A stretch of DNA of 64,000 nucleotides from Bradyrhizobium zhengyangense (GCF_022012435.1 NZ_JAKLUA010000019.1:1-64000), one strand, 5' to 3'; shown: positions 1 through 8,583, counted from the stretch's first letter. The notes: generated from the sequence alone by a model not told the origin. Translations and numbers: made by a program.

Positions 1-74
1 GCCCAGCCAGCATCTTGAATCACATTCGCCCCAGATCCGGAATCCCTTCCGATTCAATAAATCCGTGAACCGCT

Positions 75-818
75 CTAGCCTGACCGCTTGGACTTGCGCC
101 GGCCCGGATGATGGACGCCTTTCGGATCGCGAAACTCGCTGCGATGACCCCGCCGGTCCTCCTTGGCGAAGCGCCGCCGCTTCTCCGGCGAGCCGAACGC
201 CCGGATCACCTTCCGACCGTTGACCTTCTTGATAACGTAGCCGCCCTCGGTCATCGAGAACGGAGCTGTCAGCGTTCCCTTGTGGTCGAACTTGGTCCCG
301 CGGGGATGCCTAAACGGCTCGAACCAGGACGGATAGACGAAGTTCGACATCGGCAATCCGTCGACGTCAAATGTGTCCTCCTCCACGGCGTCGCAGACTT
401 CATAGGCGTATTGGGTGTGCCGATTTTGGTCGGCCCAGAGATTGGCCATGGGATCGAGCACCATCTCAAACAGTTCGTGCGAGGCTGCTACGCTGACCGC
501 CTCGCCATCCAGCGCCTTGACAAAGATCTTCGAGATCGGCTGGCCACGATAGGTCAGCTCGTGACGTCCGAGCATATTCTTGTGCAGGGCGTCGTCGAAA
601 TAGACCAATTGCCAATCGGTGGCCTTCGGCTTGCGCGTGACATAGAGGTCGACCGGATAGCCCCACACCGGCAGGAAATGCTTGTCGTAACACTTTTGCA
701 GTGCCGCGGTGAGCTGCCTCATATCGCCGCCGCTAATCGACTCCGGGGCATAGTTGATGCAGGCGATCCGGACCGGCTTCATCGACCTGCCGAGCAGTGC
801 ACGCTTCGCCTTTTTCAT
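75..818 (-). CDS. Hypothetical protein with HELFE motif
   Basis: A 247-residue protein of unknown function. It has no signal peptide or membrane segment. The most striking part is SHELFEMVLDP at residues 113-123, followed by an acidic stretch (YEVCDAVEED, 139-148). A His-Glu-x-x-Glu pattern with downstream acidic residues could bind a metal, as in some peptidase-like families, but it is not a classical HExxH. The C-terminal 40 residues are very basic (Arg/Lys rich). The ATG at 818 follows a purine-rich stretch. It is monocistronic and converges on nothing within the window. Function cannot be assigned from sequence alone. Confidence 0.75.
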   Translation of the reverse strand: MKKAKRALLGRSMKPVRIACINYAPESISGGDMRQLTAALQKCYDKHFLPVWGYPVDLYVTRKPKATDWQLVYFDDALHKNMLGRHELTYRGQPISKIFVKALDGEAVSVAASHELFEMVLDPMANLWADQNRHTQYAYEVCDAVEEDTFDVDGLPMSNFVYPSWFEPFRHPRGTKFDHKGTLTAPFSMTEGGYVIKKVNGRKVIRAFGSPEKRRRFAKEDRRGHRSEFRDPKGVHHPGRRKSKRSG

Positions 819-907
819 GGAAAATCACCGTGTGAAAGGGCCGCTGAAATACGGTCAGACTAACACGACGGACGCTGCACGTCAGGGATGTATTCCGGCA
901 AGCCCGA

Positions 908-1786
908 CTACGCGGCAAAGCGCCGGTTGACCACGAACACAGCGGCCGCACACATCGCCATGCCAGCGATCGCCAACGCATCGAGCTTTTCGCCGAACAA
1001 CAGATAGGCCATCACCGCCGTGACGGCTGGCACCAGATAGAACAGGCTCGCGACCGACGTCGCTGCGGCATGGCGGATCAGCCAGTACAACAGCCCGATC
1101 GACCCGATCGAGAGCGCGACCGCAAGCCAGGCCAGCGCAAGCACAAACTCCCGTGTCCAGTGCACGACCCGATCCTCGAACAGGAACGCACCGACCGTGA
1201 AGAAGATCGTCACCGCCACGTACTGCACGAGATTGCCGGCTCGCCAGTCGATGTGATTGCAGTAGCGGCGCTGGTAGAGCGTGCCGAGCGTGATGCTGAT
1301 CAGCGAGACTACCGAGGCGATCCAGCCGAGCCCGGCTTCGCCGGACATCGGGCGGTTGTGCAGAATCAGCGCCACACCGCCGAGGCCGAGCACGAGGCCT
1401 GCCCATTGCACCGGCGTCACCTTTTCGCCGAGCCAGCGGTTGGCAATCGTCGAGGTCAGGATCGGCTGCAGCCCCGGAATGAGTGCGGAGAGCCCCGCCG
1501 GAATCGAATGCGCGATCGCGATAGCGGTGCCGCCGAGATAGAAGCCGTGGACGAGGATGCCGGCGACGGCGCTGTGCGCGGTCCCGGCGCGATCAGGCCA
1601 TTTCGGTCGAGCGACGCCCGCGATGATTGCCATCAGACCGACCACCAGTGCCATGCGGATGGCGAGGTAGGTCAAGGGATCGGCACTGTTGATGACGTAT
1701 TTGGTGCCGATAAAGCCGGTGCTCCAGAGCAGGACGAACAACACCGGCGCCGCGCGGGCAGCGAGATGATCTTGATTATGATTCAT
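908..1786 (-). CDS. EamA/DMT-family transporter
   Basis: A 292-residue inner-membrane protein with about ten hydrophobic segments arranged as two EamA repeats. The first begins at LFVLLWSTGFIGTKY; the second starts near GLGWIASVVSLISITLGTLYQRR. The length is typical of the drug/metabolite transporter superfamily. Members export small metabolites or amino acids, and the substrate cannot be read from the sequence. The gene stands alone between two unrelated minus-strand genes. A second member of the family lies at 11362-12294, but the two are not close copies. Confidence 0.9.
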   Translation of the reverse strand: MNHNQDHLAARAAPVLFVLLWSTGFIGTKYVINSADPLTYLAIRMALVVGLMAIIAGVARPKWPDRAGTAHSAVAGILVHGFYLGGTAIAIAHSIPAGLSALIPGLQPILTSTIANRWLGEKVTPVQWAGLVLGLGGVALILHNRPMSGEAGLGWIASVVSLISITLGTLYQRRYCNHIDWRAGNLVQYVAVTIFFTVGAFLFEDRVVHWTREFVLALAWLAVALSIGSIGLLYWLIRHAAATSVASLFYLVPAVTAVMAYLLFGEKLDALAIAGMAMCAAAVFVVNRRFAA

Positions 1787-1874
1787 TGCCCCTCATTGCC
1801 TGAGCGAAGGGCGGTGCGGCAACGCGAATTTCTGATGCTGCGCCGCGACGGACGCGGTGGCTCAGATCAGCAGA

Positions 1875-2321
1875 TCACCATTCTTCCGGACAGGGATCGA
1901 TGATCTTCCAGAGCTCGACCCCGTTCTTGATCTTCTTCATGTCGGTGGTGAGCCCGCCATTGCGGCGGATCCAGTCCTTCACCGTATCGGGGTAGTAGGA
2001 CATCAGGTCGGAGGTCCCTTCCGCACTGGTGACCTTGATACCGAAGGTGAAGGCCTTGTCGTAATAGGCCTGGTGGAAGCCGAGACTCGCCTTGGGCGTC
2101 ACGCAGATCTTGTTCAGCGGCACGATGCCGAGCACCAGCGTGCAGGCCGAATTGCAGATGCCATCGATGATCACGCGCTCGCCGGTGGCGCGGACGCGCT
2201 TGTACTTGGCCTTGTACTCCTCGACATAGCCGCCGTGGTCGCGGGTGATATGCAGCTGAGCCCGCGCGGGAGTAGCGGCAGCGACGAAGAGCAACAGCAG
2301 GCTGAGAAGCGTGATGCGCAT
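1875..2321 (-). CDS. Secreted Clp-fold-like hypothetical protein
   Basis: A 148-residue protein. The reading frame is open upstream to 2432, but the ATG at 2321 begins a clear signal peptide (MRITLLSLLLLFVAAATPARA), so this start is preferred. The mature part contains IDGICNSACTLVLGIVP and the segment ICVTPKASLGFHQAYY. Alphaproteobacterial periplasmic proteins with the C-x-SACT-LVLG and LGFH motifs resemble the ClpP/crotonase fold, with the Ser in SACT and the His in LGFH as possible catalytic residues. That catalytic role is inference. The protein is probably periplasmic. Confidence 0.7.
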   Translation of the reverse strand: MRITLLSLLLLFVAAATPARAQLHITRDHGGYVEEYKAKYKRVRATGERVIIDGICNSACTLVLGIVPLNKICVTPKASLGFHQAYYDKAFTFGIKVTSAEGTSDLMSYYPDTVKDWIRRNGGLTTDMKKIKNGVELWKIIDPCPEEW

Positions 2322-2628
2322 GGCTTGACGGCGAAAAACCTTGCAAGGAAACGTACCGGCCCCGAAGAGCACCCCAACAAACCCCCAAAGGACCCGGCAG
2401 GAGAAATCTTTGACCGGATTCTCTTTGGCCATACTTGTGTGGGGAATTCGTTAAGCATCCCGAAAAGGCCAAAAATGGGCAGGCTTGGACCCCAGGTCCG
2501 GCAATTCTGTCACACCTATCCGGGAATCTGCTGGATTTGCCCCGATTTCCAGGCTTCGGACGGGTGCCCCGGCGGCCCGAAATGGCTATAGATGGCAGAC
2601 CTTTTTGCGCGGGTTCCGGAGAATCGAG
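2322..2628. other. Divergent intergenic region, 307 bp
   Basis: This spacer separates the divergent genes starting at 2321 (minus) and 2629 (plus) and must carry both promoters. Reading frames extend into it from both sides, but their translations lack coding character. No tRNA, strong palindrome or repeat was seen. Confidence 0.5.
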
Positions 2629-2892
2629 ATGAGCAAGCTGACCCTTGTAGCCGCGGTTGCTGCCCTGTCGGCAGCAATCCTAGCCCCTGGCTACGCGGAG
2701 GCGCGGGTACATCACCGGTACCACCGCTATTACGCCAATCCGCTGCCCTACCCGGTCAGCTATCTGCACAATTACGGCCCGGGTATCACCCCCGGCACCT
2801 TCGCCTACTACGACGGCCCGTCGACCAATCACTGCTACCAGAGCGCGGCCAGCTATGTCGGTCAGGACCGCCGCCGGCACCCCTGCTACTGA
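2629..2892 (+). CDS. Small secreted Tyr/His-rich protein
   Basis: An 87-residue protein with a signal peptide (MSKLTLVAAVAALSAAILAPGYAEA) followed by a short mature domain rich in Tyr, His and Pro. Two cysteines (NHCYQ and the C-terminal HPCY) could form a disulphide in the periplasm. The ATG at 2629 is chosen over the upstream in-frame start because GGAG lies about 8 nt before it and the signal peptide begins there. Small secreted proteins of this kind are common in Bradyrhizobium. The function is unknown. Confidence 0.75.
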   Translation: MSKLTLVAAVAALSAAILAPGYAEARVHHRYHRYYANPLPYPVSYLHNYGPGITPGTFAYYDGPSTNHCYQSAASYVGQDRRRHPCY

Positions 2893-2927
2893 GGGGCGCC
2901 GCGCGCGTCCTCTCCGGGCGGAGAGCC

Positions 2928-3389
2928 CTATCCGACGGCCCCCGATAGCAGCAACTGCTTCTCGATCTCATGGACCGGCAACTTGACGAGGTCCTTGCCG
3001 ACTTCGCCCCGGAGCGCCCTGCGCACCGCGTCCGAATAATCGGTGCGGATCATGCCCAGTGCGCGCGGTGAGGCCACCATGGTCAGGCCCGAGGTCTCCC
3101 CGGCGCTGAGCGCGGTATCGAGCCGTTCGGCGAGACTGCGCAGAAAGGTGCGCTCGGCCTCGTCGTGCCAATCGGTCTGCTCTGCCGAGCTGCGGGCTCC
3201 GCCGACCGATGCATGGAGCCTGCCAGGCGCATCGGTCCCTTGCGCGGCCGTGGACGGATTGGTCTGCTCGCGAACCTCCCTGGTGTGAAGGTTCGGAAAC
3301 ATCTCGTCGCCGAGATTTTCCAGGATGAGCGCCTTGCGTCCGTCGCACACGACGAGCCAGTCGCCCTTGTCGATCCTCATTTTGTTCAT
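2928..3389 (-). CDS. Host-attachment-family protein
   Basis: A 153-residue cytosolic-type protein. The N-terminal block (KGDWLVVCDGRKALILENLGD) and the C-terminal block (RTDYSDAVRRALRGEVGKDLVKLPVHEIEKQLL, in two parts) match the family called 'protein required for attachment to host cells' (Host_attach, PF10116). These proteins resemble the baeRF group of release-factor-like domains. The family name comes from Agrobacterium work, and a direct role in attachment is not established here. The start at 3389 is chosen because GGAG sits 7 nt upstream; the frame is open to 3407. Confidence 0.8.
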   Translation of the reverse strand: MNKMRIDKGDWLVVCDGRKALILENLGDEMFPNLHTREVREQTNPSTAAQGTDAPGRLHASVGGARSSAEQTDWHDEAERTFLRSLAERLDTALSAGETSGLTMVASPRALGMIRTDYSDAVRRALRGEVGKDLVKLPVHEIEKQLLLSGAVG

Positions 3390-3658
3390 TGCACTGCTCC
3401 AAACCATGTGTGCGCCTGTTCTTCGAATTCGGCGAAGGACTGCTCACGATGGCAAAGTTAGGCAGGAAGCCGCACGGACGAATTGCGCAGGATCAATGAA
3501 GGTGGCGATGATACGGGAAGAGCTCACTTGGCAAAGTGATGGTCAGGCCTATGGCGGGCGAGCTGAGATTTGTTCATCAGCATTACATTCCGACTTTGCC
3601 ACAATTTGATCAGAACAACTTCGATATCCTGCATGGCGTAAGCGGAGGAATACACATC

Positions 3659-3937
3659 ATGAATCTCAAGATCGGCCTCGTTGCCGCGTCCCTGCTCGGT
3701 GCCCTTGCGGCATCGTCAGCGTCGGCCATGCCCGTTGCGCCTGCGCCTGCAACCCCGCAGGTCTCTGACGTCGAGCAGGTCCGCATGGTCTGCAACGCCT
3801 GGGGACGCTGCTGGTGGCGGCCGAACGTCTATTACGGCTACGGCCCCGGATATGGATATTATGGGCCGCCGCGCTACTACGGCCCGCGCTATTATGGCCC
3901 GCGCTACTATGGCTATTACGGCTATCGCCGCTGGTGA
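3659..3937 (+). CDS. Small secreted Gly/Tyr-rich protein
   Basis: A 92-residue protein with a signal peptide (MNLKIGLVAASLLGALAASSASA). A Pro/Ala linker and a segment with two cysteines (VCNAWGRCWWRP) follow. The C-terminus is built of GY/PRYYG repeats. AAGCGGAGGAA lies just upstream of the ATG at 3659. Similar Gly-Tyr-rich secreted proteins are frequent in rhizobia and are often labelled sulphur-globule-like or hypothetical; no function is proven. A terminator hairpin follows the stop codon. Confidence 0.8.
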   Translation: MNLKIGLVAASLLGALAASSASAMPVAPAPATPQVSDVEQVRMVCNAWGRCWWRPNVYYGYGPGYGYYGPPRYYGPRYYGPRYYGYYGYRRW

Positions 3938-3942
3938 GATTT

Positions 3943-3972
3943 GAAGGGGCTCTCTGGGGCCCCTTCGCTTTT
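3943..3972 (+). terminator. Intrinsic terminator after Gly/Tyr-rich gene
   Basis: An 8-bp perfect stem, GAAGGGGC/GCCCCTTC (3943-3950 and 3959-3966), with an 8-nt loop. GCTTTT follows on the plus strand, 6 nt after the stop codon of the preceding gene. Confidence 0.8.
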
Positions 3973-4068
3973 GCGAGATAGGGGGACCGCCGCTGGCCGT
4001 CAGGCTGGAGCAATTCCAAAACTGATCTAGATCAAAGATAAAATTTGCGGTGCTGTCATCCTGTGCTG

Positions 4069-4242
4069 ATGGCCGATTTGATCGTTTTCCGATGCCCGCA
4101 GACGGGCATGAATGTGCAAACCCATCTCGAAAGGCGACAGGAGCACGAGGGACGGAGCTTTGAATCCTTTAGTTGCCCTGCCTGTACAAGGCTCCATTTC
4201 ATCGACCTCACCACCGGTCAGCCGATGAGCCGCGACCGTTGA
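4069..4242 (+). CDS. Small hypothetical protein with CPxTG and CPAC
   Basis: A 57-residue protein starting MADLIVFRCPQTGMNVQTHL. The frame is open back to 4045, but the ATG at 4069 gives the conserved-looking N-terminus. One CP(Q)TG and one CPAC motif about 32 residues apart, followed by RLHFI, suggest a small zinc-ribbon-like fold. That is an inference from cysteine spacing, and only three cysteines are present. It is probably a real short gene of unknown role. Confidence 0.6.
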   Translation: MADLIVFRCPQTGMNVQTHLERRQEHEGRSFESFSCPACTRLHFIDLTTGQPMSRDR

Positions 4243-4377
4243 CGGTGAGATCGATCGTGGCATGATGTCCGCAATACTACGGCCGAAAATCCGGTTTACT
4301 GAATCGTCGTGTTTCGCCATTGATGGCCACGTACCGACGTTCATTTTATTGTCATATTGCAGCATCCGGCCAGAAGC

Positions 4378-5343
4378 ATGTTCTTCGACGCCCTCGCTCC
4401 CTCCTCCGCGCTCCAGGTAACCCGGTTTACCGATGTGGACGCGTTTCGACCGGCCGAAGCCCTGGAAGATTCCCGGAGCATTCCCCTTGACGTCGCCAAT
4501 TTCGCCGCAGCGCGAGCAATCGTGAACCTGCCGGCATGCCGGATCATCGTCGCAAGGTCGTTTGCGCGCATCCTCGAGACCACCTACCGCGCGCCGGGCG
4601 GCATGGTGATCTTACCAATGAGCGATGATCTGCGCGCCAGTTCGAGCGGAATGGATATCGATTCGCGCTTCTTCATCGGCTTGCGCGGCAACCACCATTG
4701 CCATTTCGTCGAGCCCCAGATCAATCATCACGCGTTGATCATGTTCTCGCCCACACTTCGGGACCGCGGCTGGTTCGATCGTGCCGATGCCTTGCGGGTT
4801 CGCATTGCCGACCCTTCCGCACATCTCGATGCGCGGCAGCTGGTGCAAGACATCCTGCGGACCGCGTCGGTCCAGCCACAGATGTTCGAGACCACGGAGG
4901 TCGCCGCCCATCTTCAGGAGGGCCTGCTGCTCGCCTTCGATGACCTGTTTCAAATGAACCCACTGTCAGATCGCACTGCCCCAAGAGCGGGCGTGCGCTC
5001 GGCCAGGCTCGTGCAGCAGATCGATGACTACGTCAGAGCCTATCCAACCGCTCCGATCTATACGGCCGATCTCGCCGATCAATTCGGCGTCTCGGTCCGG
5101 ACCCTCGGGGGCGCGGTGGCCAAGGTGCGCGGCATGAGCCTGCATCAATACATCCGGCTGAAGCGGCTTTGGGCCACCCGCACCCAACTCCTCAGAAGCG
5201 GGGGTGCCTCAGTCGCCTCGTGCGCGCGCGCCCAGGGCTTCCATCACCTCGGAGAGTTTGCCGCGGCCTATCGCGCGACCTTCCACGAAGCGCCCTCGGA
5301 CACGCTGGCGCGGGCCCGGCAAATCCGGCTCCAGGCCAATTAA
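4378..5343 (+). CDS. AraC-family transcriptional regulator
   Basis: A 321-residue regulator. The first 200 residues resemble the AraC-binding-like sensor domain found in many alphaproteobacterial AraC proteins. The last 110 residues form the double helix-turn-helix domain, seen as IYTADLADQFGVSVRTLGGA, the signature KVRGMSLHQYIRLKRL, and the second helix GFHHLGEFAAAYRATFHEAPS. The ATG at 4378 is used; a TTG at 4357 in the same frame would add seven residues. No obvious target operon is adjacent, and the inducer is unknown. Confidence 0.88.
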   Translation: MFFDALAPSSALQVTRFTDVDAFRPAEALEDSRSIPLDVANFAAARAIVNLPACRIIVARSFARILETTYRAPGGMVILPMSDDLRASSSGMDIDSRFFIGLRGNHHCHFVEPQINHHALIMFSPTLRDRGWFDRADALRVRIADPSAHLDARQLVQDILRTASVQPQMFETTEVAAHLQEGLLLAFDDLFQMNPLSDRTAPRAGVRSARLVQQIDDYVRAYPTAPIYTADLADQFGVSVRTLGGAVAKVRGMSLHQYIRLKRLWATRTQLLRSGGASVASCARAQGFHHLGEFAAAYRATFHEAPSDTLARARQIRLQAN

Positions 5344-5458
5344 CGCGCAACACGGACGAAGTCGGCGAGGACGGAGCAACAACGCTACTTCTACAAGGAC
5401 GTCGCCTTCAGCGACCTGCTCCAGACGCATGAATCAGGGTAATCGGCTCGTCGTGGAC

Positions 5459-5535
5459 TGGCGCGCTCGGAAGGATTCGAACCTCCGACCCTCGGAATCG
5501 AAATCCGATGCTCTATCCAGCTGAGCTACGAGCGC
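5459..5535 (-). tRNA. tRNA-Arg (anticodon TCG)
   Basis: Reading the minus strand, the acceptor arm GCGCTCG pairs with CGAGCGC. The D-arm is GCTC/GAGC, the anticodon stem TCGGA/TCCGA and the T-loop TTCGAAT. The seven-base anticodon loop TTTCGAT gives anticodon TCG (codon CGA, Arg). The 3' CCA is encoded in the DNA at 5459-5461. The gene lies alone between the AraC gene and a minus-strand hypothetical gene. Confidence 0.95.
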
Positions 5536-5641
5536 CTGACCCCGGGTATTGGGCCACCGGCCGAAGCGCCGCGGTCCTATGCTGGCAGGCCAGCGCACCG
5601 ACGACGTTCGGATTGGCTCGAATTAGCAGAGAGGCCGGACA

Positions 5642-5685
5642 ATAAAAAGCCCTCCCCGCCCCATTTCGAGGCGGGCCAAGGCACC
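5642..5685 (-). terminator. Likely terminator of the 5687 gene
   Basis: Immediately after the minus-strand stop at 5687, the strand reads CCCGCC, a short loop and GGCGGG, then AGGGCTTTTTATT. This is a GC-rich hairpin with a U-tract in the right orientation. The exact stem limits are uncertain. Confidence 0.6.
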
Positions 5686-5686
5686 C

Positions 5687-6187
5687 TCACCAGGTGGTGT
5701 TGAACAGACCGAAATGCGGCTGCTGCGCCACCAGCATCATCGGCTGGCCACGCTGAGGTGCCGGATGCGCCCGGACGACCTTGCGCTTCGGATGCGCCGG
5801 AGCCTGAGGCGTCTGGGCCTGGGCAACCTGAGCTTGCTGAGTGGCGTCGGCCTTCTTCGCTGCAGCTGCTTCGGCCGGCGTGAACTGGGCGAACGTGTCG
5901 CGCACCCGTGCCTTGGCCGACATGTCAGCCAACACGTCCGCCTGCGCGGTCGACTGTGGCGCGGCGGCAGCCGTCTTCACCATCGGCGCGGCAAAGGTCG
6001 GCTGATTGGTGTCGAGCACGACCCGGTCAGGCAAATGGCGGTCGGACCGGATCCGGATCGCCGGCTGATCGTAGCTCGCAACCCCAATGGTCTGCGCAAC
6101 CGGCGCTGTCGGCCAAACGAAATCTGCCGCAAACAGCAATGCGAGCAGCGCTCCGCCGACAAACATGAAATACCGAAAGATGGGCAT
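5687..6187 (-). CDS. Membrane-anchored hypothetical protein
   Basis: A 166-residue protein. One N-terminal hydrophobic segment (RYFMFVGGALLALLFAADFVW) probably anchors it in the inner membrane. An Ala/Gln-rich and then Pro/Lys/Arg-rich periplasmic or cytoplasmic tail follows, ending HFGLFNTTW. The ATG at 6187 is preferred because GGCGGAG lies 8 nt upstream; a GTG at 6196 would add three residues. There is no recognisable catalytic motif, and the low-complexity tail is typical of poorly characterised rhizobial envelope proteins. Confidence 0.7.
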   Translation of the reverse strand: MPIFRYFMFVGGALLALLFAADFVWPTAPVAQTIGVASYDQPAIRIRSDRHLPDRVVLDTNQPTFAAPMVKTAAAAPQSTAQADVLADMSAKARVRDTFAQFTPAEAAAAKKADATQQAQVAQAQTPQAPAHPKRKVVRAHPAPQRGQPMMLVAQQPHFGLFNTTW

Positions 6188-6346
6188 TGACCGCACTCCG
6201 CCCCCGCATCCCCGCGTGGGTCCTTCGCCTCAACCGGCGATCCATTAATTGGTTCCTGCGCCCAGCCTTTGGTTCAATTGGCGACGCCAAGATTTCCGGC
6301 CAAGGGGCACGGACGGTAACTTTTCCGCTAGCGAATGCGTGGCCTT

Positions 6347-6904
6347 TTAGGCGCGCCGCGCCGTGACAACCGAGCACTTCGCCTGATCGGCATTCACATT
6401 GACGAATCCGACTGGAACGCGTGCAAAAGTCTTGCGGCTCTTCATGCTGACCGTATCAGCCAGCACGCGGCTGCGGTCCGTCAAATGACTGCCGTCGCGC
6501 CGCGTGAAGGCGCAGACGATCTCGACATCCTTTACGGCATAGTCGTTGTCATTTCGCACGGTGAACGTCACCAGCGCCTTCGAGCCGAGCCCGCCGCGGC
6601 GCCAAGTCTGCGACGATATCTTCATCCGGTCGAGCCCGGCGGCTTTCGTAGCGGAGGTATCTGGGGCTGACGTTGGCGAAGCAGAATCGACTCCTGCCAG
6701 CGCCAATTTTACAGGTTCGGTTTGAGCAACATTGCCTTCGGAGGGAGGCATCAACAGCCAGATTGCACCACCGACCACACTCGCGGCCAGCAGCGACAAC
6801 AGGCCCCGCTTCAACCAAACGCCTGTGGCTGACTGGAGCCGCTGCCGCTCCTCGCCGTCCCCGACGAAATGTCCCAGTCCGATCCGGCCAAACCCTGATT
6901 TCAT
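6347..6904 (-). CDS. Single-TM hypothetical protein
   Basis: A 185-residue protein. A short cytoplasmic N-terminus precedes one membrane segment (LLSLLAASVVGGAIWLLM, about residues 35-52) and a Ser/Thr/Ala linker. The C-terminal domain (VTFTVRNDNDYAVKDVEIVC, then FARVPVGFVN) has the look of an FxLYD-like immunoglobulin-type beta fold, the kind of domain that follows single TM anchors. Function is unknown. It lies about 160 nt upstream of the other single-TM gene at 5687-6187 on the same strand. Confidence 0.7.
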   Translation of the reverse strand: MKSGFGRIGLGHFVGDGEERQRLQSATGVWLKRGLLSLLAASVVGGAIWLLMPPSEGNVAQTEPVKLALAGVDSASPTSAPDTSATKAAGLDRMKISSQTWRRGGLGSKALVTFTVRNDNDYAVKDVEIVCAFTRRDGSHLTDRSRVLADTVSMKSRKTFARVPVGFVNVNADQAKCSVVTARRA

Positions 6905-6958
6905 GGGTGCGCTGCTCGCTCATCCTTCAATCCGCGAGGCGAATTAAGGTTCCCACAA

Positions 6959-6976
6959 CTAGGCGGATCCTCCTAG
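6959..6976. promoter_or_regulatory. Imperfect palindrome upstream of VOC gene
   Basis: CTAGGCGGATCCTCCTAG, an 18-bp palindrome with a single mismatched pair, about 75 nt upstream of the ATG at 7051. It could be a regulator site. No cognate regulator identified. Confidence 0.35.
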
Positions 6977-7050
6977 AGCCATGTGGCGATCGTCCATGGG
7001 GATCGCTAACATGCGCCGCAACATCGAAGACCCTATCGGGAGGAATTGAA

Positions 7051-7437
7051 ATGCCTGTCGTCGTCACCTGGGATCACGTCCATCTGCGCAGCCCGGATCC
7101 GGAAACGACCGCCGCCTGGCTGCGCGATATCCTCGGCGGCGAGATTGTGCGCGCACCGGGACGAATCGACGTGAATCTCGGCGGCGCAAAGATCTTCATT
7201 GCGCCTCTGGAAGGCGAAAGCGCCGTCAGCCCGCCGCCTCCACATCCCCATCAGGGCCTCGACCATTTCGGGCTCACCGTGAAGGACATCGACGCGGTCG
7301 CGGCCGAGATCAAGGCCAAGGGCGTGACATTCACGCGGGAGCCGACCACGATCCGGCCCGGCGTCCGCATCTGCTTCATCCGCGGTCCCGAAGGCATCTC
7401 CGTCGAGCTGCTCGAGCGCGACAAGAAATATACGTGA
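7051..7437 (+). CDS. VOC-superfamily (glyoxalase-like) protein
   Basis: A 128-residue protein with the paired beta-alpha-beta-beta-beta layout of the vicinal oxygen chelate superfamily. An N-terminal DHVHLRSPDPETTAAWL is followed in the second half by LDHFGLTVKDIDAVAAEIKA. The metal-ligand candidates are H11 or H13, the His of LDHFGL, and the Glu of ISVELLER near the C-terminus. GGGAGGAA lies just upstream of the ATG at 7051. The actual reaction (lyase, isomerase, dioxygenase or resistance) cannot be decided. An imperfect palindrome lies about 75 nt upstream. Confidence 0.85.
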   Translation: MPVVVTWDHVHLRSPDPETTAAWLRDILGGEIVRAPGRIDVNLGGAKIFIAPLEGESAVSPPPPHPHQGLDHFGLTVKDIDAVAAEIKAKGVTFTREPTTIRPGVRICFIRGPEGISVELLERDKKYT

Positions 7438-7465
7438 CGCGGCAGGCGAGGCGCTGCCCGGCCAG

Positions 7466-8068
7466 CTAGGTCATGCTGCCGGGCATAAAGCAGCGGATGG
7501 TGACGCCCATATAGCCATAGATCGGCCACACCATGGTTCGTCCAACCCGGTTGGGCTCCGAGATCACGGCCTCCTCCGGCACGTCGACCCAGACGAGTTC
7601 CTGCTGCTTGCCCTCAATCATGTAGCCGAGGCGCGGGATGCGGACACGGTAGTGCCCGTCCTTGCTTTCCCAATCGGAGTCCGAGATCGCCGAGCCGTCC
7701 GCATCGGAGCAGCATGGCCCTTTGCCGCTGCGCAAGCCGTCGAACCAGGCTTTCAGCTCGGCATTGGTATTGACGAACTGGCCGCGGTCGCGTGCGTGGC
7801 CCCTAGGGGCAACCAACGCGATCAACGCCAGCGCGCAAGCAAGACTTGCCGCGCTTCGCCACCGTGTCGGACGGCCGATCCGCCGTCGTTGTGTTTCGCA
7901 AATCGTGGGACGCGCACTGTACAGACGCGGCTCATCGCCGCCGGAATCGATCCAGTTGCTCACGTTTGTCTTGCTCCAGCACCCCGCGGCCAGTGCAACA
8001 ATGGTTATGCATTTCGCGGGCCAACTCTGATTCGTTGGACAGGCCTCGCTGCATGATGAGACCGTCAT
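7466..8068 (-). CDS. Secreted Cys-pair hypothetical protein
   Basis: The C-terminal half is clearly coding: a hydrophobic export segment (SLACALALIALVAPRGHA), then GQFVNTNAELKAWFDGLRSG, KGPCCSDADG, a Trp-rich WESKDGHYRVR segment, and EPNRVGRTMVWPIYGYMGV ending IRCFMPGSMT. This is a widespread Bradyrhizobium secreted family of unknown role, with a vicinal Cys pair. The N-terminus is uncertain. No ATG lies close to the signal segment; the nearest ATGs in frame are at 8068 and 8095, which would place an odd leader of 65-75 residues in front. Confidence 0.6.
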   Translation of the reverse strand: MTVSSCSEACPTNQSWPAKCITIVALAAGCWSKTNVSNWIDSGGDEPRLYSARPTICETQRRRIGRPTRWRSAASLACALALIALVAPRGHARDRGQFVNTNAELKAWFDGLRSGKGPCCSDADGSAISDSDWESKDGHYRVRIPRLGYMIEGKQQELVWVDVPEEAVISEPNRVGRTMVWPIYGYMGVTIRCFMPGSMT

Positions 8069-8221
8069 GTCAGCGTCACACGCAAGCCGGGACAACTACG
8101 GCTCGCGTGCCGGCGCGGGACACAGCCGGCAAAATTGCCGCGTTGCGCGGGAGGTTGCGCTTTGGCATAAAAGCTTCACCGGTGACGCCATTGGGCGATG
8201 GTGACCGGCCGATGGGACGTT

Positions 8222-8575
8222 ATGAAGAACGGCCTCTATTCGATTCACGTGAGCCTGCTCGATGGTCGGACAGGCAAAGGCAGCGGCGTGATTCTTTTTC
8301 GCGACGGCAAGATCCTTGGCGGCGATGCCTACCTCTATTACACCGGCAGCTACGTGGTGAAGGACGACCACACCTTCAAGGGCGAGGTGCTGGTGCAACG
8401 ACACACCTCCCCGCGCGGCGATGACAATCCGCTATTCGGTGGCCCTGCCCCTGTTGGCATCGGCGTCAGCGGGACCTACACGGACACCCGTGCGGAGATG
8501 ACGGGCACGGCGCTGGTCGGCAAAGCCAGCCTGATTTTCGGCGCCACCCTGCACAAGCTCGTCGACGTCGATTAG
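8222..8575 (+). CDS. GrlR-like regulatory protein
   Basis: A 117-residue protein starting MKNGLYSIHVSLLDG, with VILFRDGKILGGDAYLYYTGSY and a C-terminal IFGATLHKL. This is the pattern of the GrlR family (PF16518), small lipocalin-like beta-barrel proteins. The founding member is the negative regulator of the enteropathogenic type III secretion island. No partner regulator or secretion gene is near it here, so its regulatory role is only inferred. The ATG at 8222 is preferred over that at 8198 because it matches the family N-terminus. It converges on the kinase gene with an 8-nt gap. Confidence 0.75.
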   Translation: MKNGLYSIHVSLLDGRTGKGSGVILFRDGKILGGDAYLYYTGSYVVKDDHTFKGEVLVQRHTSPRGDDNPLFGGPAPVGIGVSGTYTDTRAEMTGTALVGKASLIFGATLHKLVDVD

Positions 8576-8583
8576 CCACAGAT

